NCBI GenBank assembly: GCA_965279595.1
Contig: OZ257246.1
Span: forward strand, 1,240,001-1,304,000
From: CAIKLP01 sp965279595
GTDB lineage: Bacteria; Bacteroidota; Bacteroidia; Sphingobacteriales; Sphingobacteriaceae
Reading direction: 5' to 3'
DNA: 64,000 nt
Below, piece by piece: positions 1-7,703 of the stretch. Within the stretch, counting starts at the first letter, position 1. Each line of letters opens with the position of its first letter. The translations under genes were made by a program, and so were the position numbers. The notes below the pieces were generated by a model. The model saw nothing but the letters and a program-made list of their open reading frames with translations. It was not told the origin of the DNA and ran no database searches.

Positions 1-808
1 CTTCAACTGCAGGGTGTGTTTGTAAATATAAAGCTACTTTCAAAGCATTGTCTGAATGTTTTTCAATACGTAAGCTGAGTGTTTCAATTCCTCTAATTAC
101 TAACCATGAATCAAAAGGAGATAAAATTCCACCAGATGAATTTTGAATAAATTTTATTTTTTCAGCTAATTCAATATTCGCTGTGACTACTATACCCGCT
201 ATCAAATCTGAGTGTCCTGCCAAATATTTGGTTGCACTGTGAATAATAATATCTGCTCCTAGTTTAATTGGTTGTTGTAATGCAGGTGATGCAAAAGTGT
301 TGTCAACAACTAAAAGTGCATTTACACTATGTGCTATGTCAGCAATTCTTTTGATATCACTAATTTTTAAAGTAGGATTTGTGGGTGATTCAATCCAAAC
401 TAATTTTGTTTTTGTGCTAATTTGTTGAGCAATATTTTCCGCATTTGTGCTATCAACATAATGAACTTTTATGCCAAATTTTTCATAAATGTGAGTGAAT
501 AATCTAAATGAACCACCATATATATCATCACAAGCTATGATTTCATCGTCTGCTGAAAGTAGCTTTAGAACTGCATCTATGGCTGCAAGTCCACTGGCAA
601 ATGCAAAGCCTGCAGTACCTTCCTCAAGTGTAGCAACAAGATCTTCTAATACTTTTCTTGTTGGATTGTTAGATCGTGCATAGTCATAACCTTTATTTAC
701 ACCTGGTGCTTCTTGTACAAAGGTTGAAGTTTGATAAATGGGTGTTGAAATGGAACCTGTAAGTGGGTCAACTGGAATGGAGTGAAGAATTTTTGTTTCT
801 GTTTTCAT
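1..808 (-). CDS. Cys/Met metabolism PLP-dependent enzyme (cystathionine gamma-synthase/lyase family), 3' part outside window
   Basis: Reading the minus strand from an ATG at 808 gives an open frame of about 269 codons that runs off the left edge, so the C-terminal third is missing. The protein starts MKTETKILHS and has the family landmarks: YARSNNPTR near the N-terminus, FASGLAAIDAV, the substrate/cofactor region VVDNTFASP, and the PLP lysine in SATKYLAGHSD. These place it in the cystathionine gamma-synthase / gamma-lyase / O-acetylhomoserine sulfhydrylase superfamily, which makes or breaks C-S bonds in methionine and cysteine metabolism. Substrate cannot be fixed by reading. The SAM-I riboswitch upstream argues for a methionine-biosynthetic role (MetB-like) rather than catabolism. 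It is transcribed away from all neighbours. Confidence 0.9.
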   Translation of the reverse strand, partial: MKTETKILHSIPVDPLTGSISTPIYQTSTFVQEAPGVNKGYDYARSNNPTRKVLEDLVATLEEGTAGFAFASGLAAIDAVLKLLSADDEIIACDDIYGGSFRLFTHIYEKFGIKVHYVDSTNAENIAQQISTKTKLVWIESPTNPTLKISDIKRIADIAHSVNALLVVDNTFASPALQQPIKLGADIIIHSATKYLAGHSDLIAGIVVTANIELAEKIKFIQNSSGGILSPFDSWLVIRGIETLSLRIEKHSDNALKVALYLQTHPAVE

Positions 809-904
809 TACTTTTTTGTTTAAGAGTTAAAAAAAATATTTTGGAACTCTTATCAAAAAAAGCAGGTGTGAATACAACTTATCAGAAAGGACTTAAATGA
901 AAAA

Positions 905-934
905 AGTCTCTTCCGATAAGTCGAAAGAGACTTC
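905..934 (-). terminator. Riboswitch-controlled intrinsic terminator
   Basis: On the minus strand a 9-bp perfect stem (AAGTCTCTT / AAGAGACTT) is followed by a run of T (plus-strand A run 901-906). It lies between the SAM-I aptamer and the start codon at 808, where an attenuator belongs. Its loop contains CTTATC (921-916), the same six bases as the 5' strand of aptamer helix P1, so it can pair with the P1 3' strand and act as antiterminator. Confidence 0.85.
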
Positions 935-972
935 TTATATTTATTTAGAATATTGTGAAATCAACCTCAGAC

Positions 973-1079
973 CTTATCTGTTTCTGCTTTCGCAGAATTG
1001 GAATTAGCACCTTGTCTTCATTGCTGAAGATAGGCTGCTAAGGTATCATAGGGCCAATCCCTCCACCTTTCTTGATAAG
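973..1079 (-). ncRNA. SAM-I (S-box) riboswitch aptamer
   Basis: The minus strand carries the SAM-I consensus in order: P1 5' strand CTTATC (1079-1074), the AGGTGGAGGGATTGGCCC core, TGATACC followed by GCAGCC, then GGTGCTAATTCC, and the P1 3' strand GATAAG (978-973) closing the helix. P3 and P4 hairpins are visible as TATCTTCAGCAATGAAGACA and TTCTGCGAAAGCAGAA. It binds S-adenosylmethionine; with ligand bound P1 forms and the downstream terminator at 905-934 folds, switching off the Cys/Met enzyme gene. The fit to the consensus is very good and the gene context matches. Confidence 0.95.
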
Positions 1080-1101
1080 AATTATTATAAAGAACGAGCT
1101 G

Positions 1102-1133
1102 CAAATGTATGTTGCAGAATATTCAATTCCAAA
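1102..1133 (-). promoter_or_regulatory. Bacteroidota-type promoter for the SAM riboswitch transcript
   Basis: The minus strand has TTTG (1133-1130), a 20-base spacer, and TACATTTG (1109-1102), a perfect TAnnTTTG -7 box. Transcription would begin about 15-20 bases before the aptamer, as expected for a riboswitch leader. Confidence 0.7.
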
Positions 1134-1339
1134 TATTTCTAAAATTAATTTTGTAAGCACTCTTTGATTTGATATTTTTTTGACACTCATTTTGTTTTTG
1201 ATTCGGCAATTTTTTATTTTAAAATTTCAATAGGAAATAACTAATTATATTACTTATTGAATCTTTAAATCAATATTTGATTAGAATAGATTTTATAAAA
1301 AAGATTTTCAACTTTTAACATTTTCTATTGTGGTTACAC
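1134..1339. other. Gene-free intergenic stretch
   Basis: The roughly 200 bases between the two divergent promoters are very AT-rich and hold no supported gene, RNA or repeat on either strand. Together with the riboswitch leader on one side and the purQ promoter on the other they make up the 576-base gap between the two start codons. Confidence 0.5.
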
Positions 1340-1370
1340 TTTGCTAGCAATAGTCTTTTCTATATCTTTG
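1340..1370 (+). promoter_or_regulatory. Bacteroidota-type promoter for purQ-coaX
   Basis: TTTG at 1340-1343, a 19-base spacer, then TATCTTTG at 1363-1370 (perfect TAnnTTTG). The predicted transcript starts near 1377, only about 8 bases before the ATG at 1385. This excludes the longer reading from the TTG at 1328, which lies upstream of the promoter. Confidence 0.65.
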
Positions 1371-1384
1371 TAAAAAAAATATCC

Positions 1385-2077
1385 ATGAAGTACGGTGTAG
1401 TAGTTTTCCCAGGTTCAAATTGTGACCAAGACATGATTTACGTGTTAGAGCATGTATTGCAACAAACTGTTGTGAAATTATGGCATAAAGATCATGATCT
1501 TCAAGGATGTGATTTTATCATATTGCCAGGTGGTTTTAGTTTTGGAGATTATTTACGTTCAGGTGCAATTGCTCGTTTTTCACCTATTATGAAAGAAGTG
1601 ATTGATTTTGCAAATAAAGGTGGATATGTAATGGGTGTTTGCAATGGTTTTCAAATTTTAACAGAAGCAGGTTTGGTACCGGGTGCTTTACTTCATAATA
1701 ATTCAAGAAAGTTTATTTGCAATAATCTTTATATTAAAGCGGAAACAAATAATAGCTTAATCACGTCCCAAGTCGAACCCAATAAGGCACTGAAAATCCC
1801 TATCGCTCATGGAGAAGGAAATTATTTTGCAAGTGCAGATGTATTAAAAGAAATAAAAGATAACGACCAAATATTATTTAAGTATTGCGATTCAAAAGGT
1901 CAAGTTTCTGATGAATCCAATCCTAATGGATCACTTGAAAATATAGCAGGAGTTTGTAATAAAAATAGAAATGTTTTTGGTTTAATGCCACATCCTGAAA
2001 GGGCTGCTGATATTGAATTAAACAATACTGATGGGCTTCAAATTTTTGAATCTATTTTGTCTTTAGTCAATTCTTAA
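1385..2077 (+). CDS. purQ: Phosphoribosylformylglycinamidine synthase subunit PurQ (glutaminase)
   Basis: Encodes 230 residues starting MKYGVVVFPGSNCDQD, the normal length and N-terminus of the small-type PurQ. It is the class I glutamine amidotransferase subunit that supplies ammonia to PurL in the fourth step of de novo purine synthesis. The triad is visible: Cys86 in GVCNGFQ, His203 and Glu205 in PHPERA. GGFSFGDYLRSGAIA is the typical oxyanion-side segment. An in-frame TTG at 1328 would add 19 residues, but these are not PurQ-like and lie upstream of the -7 box, so ATG 1385 is chosen. Its stop codon shares a base with the start of coaX. No purL or purS is in the window. Confidence 0.95.
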   Translation: MKYGVVVFPGSNCDQDMIYVLEHVLQQTVVKLWHKDHDLQGCDFIILPGGFSFGDYLRSGAIARFSPIMKEVIDFANKGGYVMGVCNGFQILTEAGLVPGALLHNNSRKFICNNLYIKAETNNSLITSQVEPNKALKIPIAHGEGNYFASADVLKEIKDNDQILFKYCDSKGQVSDESNPNGSLENIAGVCNKNRNVFGLMPHPERAADIELNNTDGLQIFESILSLVNS

Positions 2078-2811
2078 TGACAAGCTTAATCATTGATCAG
2101 GGGAATACATATGCTAAGGTATACGTTTACCAAAATGATGAATGTATTGAAAAGTTAAGCTTCGAAAATTTACTAATTCCTGAACTGACACCTTTTTTTA
2201 AGCAGCACAAAATTGAAAATTGTATAATTTCTTCAGTTCAAATGATAGATGATGGAATTATAAATTACTTAGAAAGTCAAACCAAAACAATTGTATTCAA
2301 TCAACTTTCTAAACTGCCAATTAAAATTAAATATGAAACTCCTCATACTTTAGGATTAGATAGAATAGCATCTTCATGTGGAGCTATGTTTCTTTACCCT
2401 AAACAAAATTGCTTGGTAATTGATGCCGGTACTTGCATTACTTACGACTTTATTGATGAGTACGCTAACTATTTAGGAGGTGCAATATCTCCAGGCATGC
2501 AAATGAGATTTCAAGCATTGAATACTTTTACTGCTAAATTGCCGTTGGTAAAAATTGATAATGGGCAACCCAATCTAATTGGAAATACCACTACTAATTC
2601 TATTAAATCAGGTGTTTTTTATGGTTTAATAAATGAAGTAGATGGATTCATTAATCAATATTTACAACAATACCCCTCAATGAGATGCTTGCTTTGTGGT
2701 GGAGATACAACATTTTTTGATAGTCATTTGAAAAATAGCATCTTTGCCCATCCCGATCTCGTTGCGATTGGCTTACATACAATTTTGAAATTTAATGTTC
2801 AACAAAACTAA
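2077..2811 (+). CDS. coaX: Type III pantothenate kinase CoaX
   Basis: A 244-residue ASKHA-fold kinase that phosphorylates pantothenate, the first step of coenzyme A synthesis. Visible landmarks are the phosphate-1 loop DQGNT (residues 7-11), GLDRIAS, the phosphate-2 loop DAGTCITYDFID, and GGAISPGMQMR, all in family order and spacing; length is normal. The start overlaps the purQ stop by one base (TAATG), implying coupled translation, and the 3' end overlaps the next gene by 17 bases. coaX directly before an outer-membrane barrel and lptC is an arrangement seen in other Bacteroidota (from memory). Confidence 0.95.
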   Translation: MTSLIIDQGNTYAKVYVYQNDECIEKLSFENLLIPELTPFFKQHKIENCIISSVQMIDDGIINYLESQTKTIVFNQLSKLPIKIKYETPHTLGLDRIASSCGAMFLYPKQNCLVIDAGTCITYDFIDEYANYLGGAISPGMQMRFQALNTFTAKLPLVKIDNGQPNLIGNTTTNSIKSGVFYGLINEVDGFINQYLQQYPSMRCLLCGGDTTFFDSHLKNSIFAHPDLVAIGLHTILKFNVQQN

Positions 2812-4057
2812 AGTACTTACCCTTTTAGCATTTTCATTTGCTCCTTTTGCTATTTTTGCTCAATCTCTAACTAGTTCACCTTATTCCAGATTTGGATTAG
2901 GTGAATTACAAAAAAGCAACTCAGTTGTAAATTTGGGAATGGGCGGGATTTCTAATGGAATCAGAACTGAAGGAGCTATTAATAGCTTTAACCCTGCATC
3001 ATACAATGCTATTACACTTACAACTTTTGAAGTAGGAGCGTCTGCAAGTTTTAATAAAATTAGTAATGCATCTGATTTTGTAATTAAAAATTCGGCAGCA
3101 CCTAATTATTTAAAAATTGCATTTCCTATTTCTAAAAGATGGGGAACTAGTGTTGGTCTACTCCCATATAGTGGAATAGGTTATGAGTCAACAATTCAAA
3201 ATAACAATGATTCTCTAACGCAAATTTTTAGAGGGGAAGGTGGTTTAAACCAATTTTATCTCGGAAATTCATATCGAATTGCAAAGAATTTGTCTATCGG
3301 ATTAAATATATCATATGTATTTGGTACTGTAAATAAAATTAGGGCAAATGAGTATGCGGATACTCTTTCTTTTTATAATATCAGACAAACAAATTCTACT
3401 TACATAGGTAGTCTTTATGCCAATTTTGGATTACAATACATTAAGAACTTGACATCCGGAAAAGTCTTAACAATAGGATATTCAGGTGCACTCAAGTCAT
3501 CACTAAATGCTAGTAGAAATTTAATTTCTGAAAGATATTATTATGTTTCAACTGATTTTGAACGATTAGTTGATACAGTACAAAATACACCAAATGAAAA
3601 GGGTAAAGTTATTCTCCCTTCTTACCATTCATTCGGATTTAGCTATGCTAAGCCCAATAATTGGTTGGTGGGTGTTGATTTAAGCACAAGCTTGTGGTCT
3701 GAATACCGTGATTATGGTGCCAATCCAAAATTGAATAACACTTATGATTTTGCAATTGGTGGAAGCATTATTCCAGAATATAATGCAGTGGGAAATTACT
3801 TTAAAACTATTGAGTATCGTTTAGGTTTCAATTACAATAAATCGTATATCACTATTAATAATCAGGATATTAATGCAATGAGTTTGTCTGTTGGATTTGG
3901 TTTGCCATTACCTAAATCAAGTTCAAAAGTTAACTTAGCCTTTGAACTTGGCCAGAGAGGGACAAAAAATAACAACCTTATTCAGGAACAATATTTTAAT
4001 GTTAAACTTGGGTTCAATTTCTGTGACAAGTGGTTCATCAAACGTCAATATGATTAA
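2795..4057 (+). CDS. Outer-membrane beta-barrel protein of unknown function
   Basis: 420 residues. The first 22 form a signal peptide ending in FAIFAQ. The mature part begins with SSPYSRFGLGELQ and GMGGISNG...SFNPASYNAI, a pattern shared by Bacteroidota porin/FadL-like barrel proteins. The rest alternates hydrophobic and polar residues in short strands separated by Asn/Ser/Gly-rich turns and ends in strand-like sequence. It starts 17 bases inside coaX and is followed 6 bases later by lptC, so it probably belongs to an envelope operon. No substrate is apparent; FadL-type transport is possible but unproven. Confidence 0.75.
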   Translation: MFNKTKVLTLLAFSFAPFAIFAQSLTSSPYSRFGLGELQKSNSVVNLGMGGISNGIRTEGAINSFNPASYNAITLTTFEVGASASFNKISNASDFVIKNSAAPNYLKIAFPISKRWGTSVGLLPYSGIGYESTIQNNNDSLTQIFRGEGGLNQFYLGNSYRIAKNLSIGLNISYVFGTVNKIRANEYADTLSFYNIRQTNSTYIGSLYANFGLQYIKNLTSGKVLTIGYSGALKSSLNASRNLISERYYYVSTDFERLVDTVQNTPNEKGKVILPSYHSFGFSYAKPNNWLVGVDLSTSLWSEYRDYGANPKLNNTYDFAIGGSIIPEYNAVGNYFKTIEYRLGFNYNKSYITINNQDINAMSLSVGFGLPLPKSSSKVNLAFELGQRGTKNNNLIQEQYFNVKLGFNFCDKWFIKRQYD

Positions 4058-4063
4058 TCATTC

Positions 4064-4621
4064 ATGAAATCTTTAACATTTTTTAAACTTATATTTCTGC
4101 TCTTAGCAATTTCATTTTGCTTACTTGCTTGTGAAAATGATTTATCAAAAGTTGAGAAAATTGCAGATAATGAAGTGAGTCTCCCGATTGAAACAAGTAA
4201 AGATGTTGAAATAATTTATAGTGATTCAGCAATTATTCGCGCCAATTTAAAAAGTCCTATACTTAAATTCTATAATGTAACCAATCCATATCATGAAATG
4301 CCAATTGGCTTGAAAGTTGATTTTTATGGACCTGGCTTAATTTTAGAAAGTACCCTAACAGCAAAATTTGGTCGAAAATATCAAAATCAAAGATTGATTG
4401 AAGTGAAAGACAGTGTGGTTGTAATCAATAATAAAGGTGAAAGATTAGATACTGAACGGTTGATTTGGAATGAAAAGACTAAGAAAATATATACAGATAA
4501 GTTTGTAAGAATTACCACAGCAAATGAAGTATTATTTGGTGAGGGAATGGAAGCCAATCAAAATTTTACCAATTATAAAATTTTCAAACCAAGAGGAACA
4601 TTTAATATTAAGGATGAATAA
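4064..4621 (+). CDS. lptC: LPS export protein LptC (lipoprotein form)
   Basis: 185 residues with a lipoprotein signal peptide: hydrophobic LIFLLLAISFCLLAC with the lipobox Cys at residue 23. The body contains the LptC/OstA-like pattern: YSDSAIIRANLKSPIL..., a repeat of short beta strands, then LIEVKDSVVVINNKGERLDTERLIWNEKTKKIYTD, which in the family forms the beta-jellyroll that carries lipopolysaccharide across the periplasm between LptB2FG and LptA. Length is typical for Bacteroidota LptC. Its last 8 bases overlap the next small gene, suggesting coupling. Confidence 0.88.
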   Translation: MKSLTFFKLIFLLLAISFCLLACENDLSKVEKIADNEVSLPIETSKDVEIIYSDSAIIRANLKSPILKFYNVTNPYHEMPIGLKVDFYGPGLILESTLTAKFGRKYQNQRLIEVKDSVVVINNKGERLDTERLIWNEKTKKIYTDKFVRITTANEVLFGEGMEANQNFTNYKIFKPRGTFNIKDE

Positions 4622-4805
4622 CAAAGCAAGTGAAACGGTATGGTTTGTCATTTTTACCATCTGTTTATTATTAACCATACTTCAGTTAAGTTCAAAAACC
4701 CGAAATACGCAAGATATAGTCATTCTCATTTTAGCTACTTTCTTTGCCCTTTGGCGTTTTTATCAACGCAGAACAACTAGAATCAATAATTTAGGAAGAA
4801 AGTAA
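4614..4805 (+). CDS. Small two-helix membrane protein
   Basis: Starts at the ATG overlapping the end of lptC and encodes 63 residues, MNNKASETVWFVIFTICLLL.... Two hydrophobic segments (about residues 9-22 and 31-46) are joined by a short polar loop (SSKTRNTQD), and the tail is strongly basic (RFYQRRTTRINNLGRK). A longer reading from 4524 in the same frame lies inside lptC and is unlikely. The family is not recognised. Overlap with lptC suggests co-expression with the envelope genes. Confidence 0.65.
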   Translation: MNNKASETVWFVIFTICLLLTILQLSSKTRNTQDIVILILATFFALWRFYQRRTTRINNLGRK

Positions 4806-4886
4806 ATTCAGACTATAAATATTTTCTAAAAATTGTATCTTGCGCCCTCTTATAAAAATAAATAAGCAATTTAGAATAAAGAATAT

Positions 4887-6989
4887 ATGGGATTAATGAC
4901 ATCTATGCGCAATAGAGGAGGTTTACTGGTGGGAGTCATCGGTTTTGCCATTGTTGCATTTTTAGTTGGTGACGTACTTGTTTCTGGTAGAAACATTTTC
5001 GGAAACGGACAAAACGAACTTGGTTCAGTGAATGGAGAAGTGGTTGATATCACTGAATTTCAAACCAAATTGGAGCAAAATACGGAAGCGTATAAAAAGA
5101 ATTCAGGTCAAAGTAATTTGAATGAAAGTATGACTGGCTATTTAGTTGATCAAACTTGGAATCAAGTTATTTACGATATGCTTTTGAAGAAGTCTATTCA
5201 AGTTTCTGGAATTGTTGTTTCTCCAGAAGAATTGTTTGATATGATTCAAGGTAAAAACCCTCATCCAGAGGTTCGTAGAGCATTCACAAATCCTCAAACT
5301 GGAGTATTTGATCCTGCACAAGTTGTAACTTTTTTGAAAAATTTAGATACTCAAGATCAAACAGGAGAAACTAAAAAGCAATGGTTAGCTTTTGAGAAAG
5401 CAATTCTTGAAGAAAGAATTCGTCAAAAATATTTCAACCTTGTAAAAGGTGCCATGTATATTCCAACTGCATTTGCAAAAGCTGATTATTTGGATAAAAA
5501 TAAAACAGCAAATATTACTTATGCTTTATTAGATTATACTAGTATTTCAGATTCTGCAATTAAAGTTTCTGAGTCTGATATGTCGGCTTATTATAATGCT
5601 AATAAGTACAAATATTCGCAAAAAGAAAACACTAGAAGTTTTGATTATATCTACGTTGATGTACTTCCTTCTAAAGAAGATACAGCAGCTACTTTGAAAT
5701 GGATTACTGAACAGTTGGAGGGTTTGAAAACGACCACCAATGATTCAACCTATGTAGCTTTGAATGCAGAAACAAAATTTGCAGGTGATTATGCTAAAAG
5801 AGGTAATCTCCCAGCTTCCTTGGATACAGTAATGTTTACTAAACCTGTTGGATATATATTTGGTCCATACGTAGATGCAGGTGCTTATAAAATCGCAAAA
5901 CTAATTTCTATAAAATCATTACCAGATTCAGTACGTGCTAGACATATTTTATTAAAAGCAGATAATTCAAATGCTGCTGCAATGAAAGCAAAAGCAGATA
6001 GTATTAAAAAACTAATTGATAATGGTGCAGACTTTAATTCTTTGGTTCTTCAATATTCTGAAGATGGTTCAAGAGATAGAGGTGGTGACTTAGGTTATTT
6101 CGATAATAAAACAATGGTTAAGCCATTCACTGATTACTGTTTCAAAGGCAAAAAAGGCGATATGGCAGTAGTTGGAACTCAATTCGGTTTCCATATTATT
6201 CAGATTACAGATCAAAAGAACTTTGATAAAAATATTATGGTAGGTGTAATTGATAAAGCAATTGCAGCAAGTACACAAACCTCACAAGCATTATATGCAA
6301 AAGCCAATGAAGTATTAGCTACAGTAAGCAATTCAAAAGAGTTTGAAGCATTGAAGTTAGGAAATGGTTTGAATAAACGTGTGGCTGAAAACATTAAAGA
6401 AAATGATCGTTTTGTTGCAGGTTTAGATAATCCTCGTGAATTAATTCGTTGGGCGTATAAAGCTGAAAAAGGTGATGTTTCACCATTGTTTGAAATTTCA
6501 AATAAATATGTGTTCGCTACTTTAACTCAAATTAAAGAAAAGGGTACCACTGAAATGGAATATTTAAAGAATGAAATTGAAGCCGCTGTTAGAAAAGAAA
6601 AGAAAGCAGAAATGTTAAAATCTAAATTAACAGCAGCAGCTTCGGGTTCAAATAATATTCAACAAATTGCTCAAAAAGCTGGAGTTGTTGCCCAATCAGC
6701 AACAGGTGTTAATTTTGGATTCCCTGTAATTCCTGGCTTTGCACGTGAACCTGAAGTTATTGGTGCAGTTTTCTCTATGACTAAAGGAAAAGTATCTAAA
6801 CCTATTGCAGGTGACCGTGGGGTGTATGTTGTTGTAGTTGATAATTTCATTGAAGCTTTGCCATTACCTGAATATAATAGTAAAAAATCAGAAATGGCAA
6901 CTGCAGTAAAATCACGCGTTGATCAAGAATTGATTGAAGCTTTAAAAAACAAGGCAGATATAAAAGATAACAGAATTCGCTTTTACTAG
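4887..6989 (+). CDS. PpiD/SurA-like peptidyl-prolyl isomerase, membrane-anchored periplasmic chaperone
   Basis: 700 residues starting MGLMTSMRNRGG. One N-terminal transmembrane helix (about residues 12-30, LLVGVIGFAIVAFLVGDVLV) anchors it in the inner membrane. A SurA-N-like alpha-helical region follows (to about 200), with coiled-coil-prone stretches after that. A parvulin (PpiC) domain lies at about 350-450, with VRARHILLK at its start and DLGYFD...MVKPFTDYCFKGKKGDM and GFHIIQITDQ at its end. A less conserved second half resembles a degenerate isomerase repeat. This is the Bacteroidota PpiD architecture: folding of proteins leaving the Sec channel. It may have its own weak promoter (TATCTTGC near 4840), and a strong terminator follows. 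Confidence 0.88.
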   Translation: MGLMTSMRNRGGLLVGVIGFAIVAFLVGDVLVSGRNIFGNGQNELGSVNGEVVDITEFQTKLEQNTEAYKKNSGQSNLNESMTGYLVDQTWNQVIYDMLLKKSIQVSGIVVSPEELFDMIQGKNPHPEVRRAFTNPQTGVFDPAQVVTFLKNLDTQDQTGETKKQWLAFEKAILEERIRQKYFNLVKGAMYIPTAFAKADYLDKNKTANITYALLDYTSISDSAIKVSESDMSAYYNANKYKYSQKENTRSFDYIYVDVLPSKEDTAATLKWITEQLEGLKTTTNDSTYVALNAETKFAGDYAKRGNLPASLDTVMFTKPVGYIFGPYVDAGAYKIAKLISIKSLPDSVRARHILLKADNSNAAAMKAKADSIKKLIDNGADFNSLVLQYSEDGSRDRGGDLGYFDNKTMVKPFTDYCFKGKKGDMAVVGTQFGFHIIQITDQKNFDKNIMVGVIDKAIAASTQTSQALYAKANEVLATVSNSKEFEALKLGNGLNKRVAENIKENDRFVAGLDNPRELIRWAYKAEKGDVSPLFEISNKYVFATLTQIKEKGTTEMEYLKNEIEAAVRKEKKAEMLKSKLTAAASGSNNIQQIAQKAGVVAQSATGVNFGFPVIPGFAREPEVIGAVFSMTKGKVSKPIAGDRGVYVVVVDNFIEALPLPEYNSKKSEMATAVKSRVDQELIEALKNKADIKDNRIRFY

Positions 6990-7008
6990 AAGGTATTCTG
7001 TAATTTTG

Positions 7009-7053
7009 AAATCTAAAAGAGATATTATTTGTTATCTCTTTTAGATTTTTTAA
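7009..7053 (+). terminator. Intrinsic terminator after the PpiD-like gene
   Basis: A long perfect stem (AATCTAAAAGAGATA paired with TATCTCTTTTAGATT) with a small loop, followed by a T run, begins 20 bases past the stop codon. It separates the envelope operon from the DUF2480 gene. Confidence 0.85.
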
Positions 7054-7063
7054 TTTATAGACT

Positions 7064-7579
7064 ATGGAAATCCAAGAAAACTTCGTTAATAAGGTTGCAA
7101 ATAGCGGACTAATCTCTTTTGATTTAGGACAATATTACCATAAAGGAGAACGTGTAATTTATGATATCAAAGACAACCTTTTTCAAGGTTTAATGCTGCG
7201 TGAAAAGGATTTCAGAGAATTTGTAAAAGAAAAAGATTGGTCAATATTTCAAGATAAAAATGTGGCAATTATTTGTTCTGAAGATGCAATAGTTCCTACA
7301 TGGGCATATATGCTTTTAGCAACAAAAATGCAGCCCTTTGCGAACTTAATTGTTTTTGGAAATCTTGATATGTTAGAAGATGCCTTGTTTAGAGATGCAC
7401 TTGCAAAGGTTGACTACACTGCTTATATTGATCAAAGAGTAGTAGTTAAAGGATGTGGAGATTTACCAGTACCAGTTTCTGCTTATGTTGAAATAACAAG
7501 GAAACTTAGGCCAATTGCTAAAAGTATTATGTATGGCGAACCTTGTTCAACTGTGCCTCTATTTAAAAGAGATAAATAA
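7064..7579 (+). CDS. DUF2480 family protein
   Basis: 171 residues, no signal peptide or membrane segment, so probably cytoplasmic. The pattern (NKVANSGLISFDLGQYYHKGERVIYDIKDNLFQGLMLREKDFREFVK ... VPTWAYMLLATKMQP ... VVVKGCGDLPVPVSAYVEITRKLRPIAKSIMYGEPCSTVPLFKR, described here by its landmarks DIKDNLFQGL, WAYMLLA, KGCGDLPVP and GEPCSTVPL) is that of DUF2480. I recall this as a Bacteroidota-specific family, often near iron-sulfur assembly genes; no such genes are in this window. Two conserved Cys (in KGCGD and GEPCS) could bind metal. Function unknown. Confidence 0.8.
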   Translation: MEIQENFVNKVANSGLISFDLGQYYHKGERVIYDIKDNLFQGLMLREKDFREFVKEKDWSIFQDKNVAIICSEDAIVPTWAYMLLATKMQPFANLIVFGNLDMLEDALFRDALAKVDYTAYIDQRVVVKGCGDLPVPVSAYVEITRKLRPIAKSIMYGEPCSTVPLFKRDK

Positions 7580-7668
7580 ATACTTATAGAGAAACCAATA
7601 ATTATGTAAAAATATCAATGCAATTTAACTATTCTATAAAACGTTAAGCATCAAAACAAAGATTCTTA

Positions 7669-7676
7669 TATCTTTA
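7669..7676 (+). promoter_or_regulatory. Candidate -7 box for the DUF3108-DUF3109 pair
   Basis: TATCTTTA matches TAnnTTTG at 7 of 8 positions and lies 27 bases before the ATG at 7704. No TTG is found at the usual distance upstream, so this is weak. Confidence 0.35.
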
Positions 7677-7703
7677 CGAATACTAGCACATACCTAACTA
7701 TCA

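Noticed and set aside
1328..1384. 19-residue N-terminal extension of PurQ from a TTG start
   Set aside because: The extension lies on top of the promoter elements and has no similarity to PurQ; ATG 1385 gives the family start.
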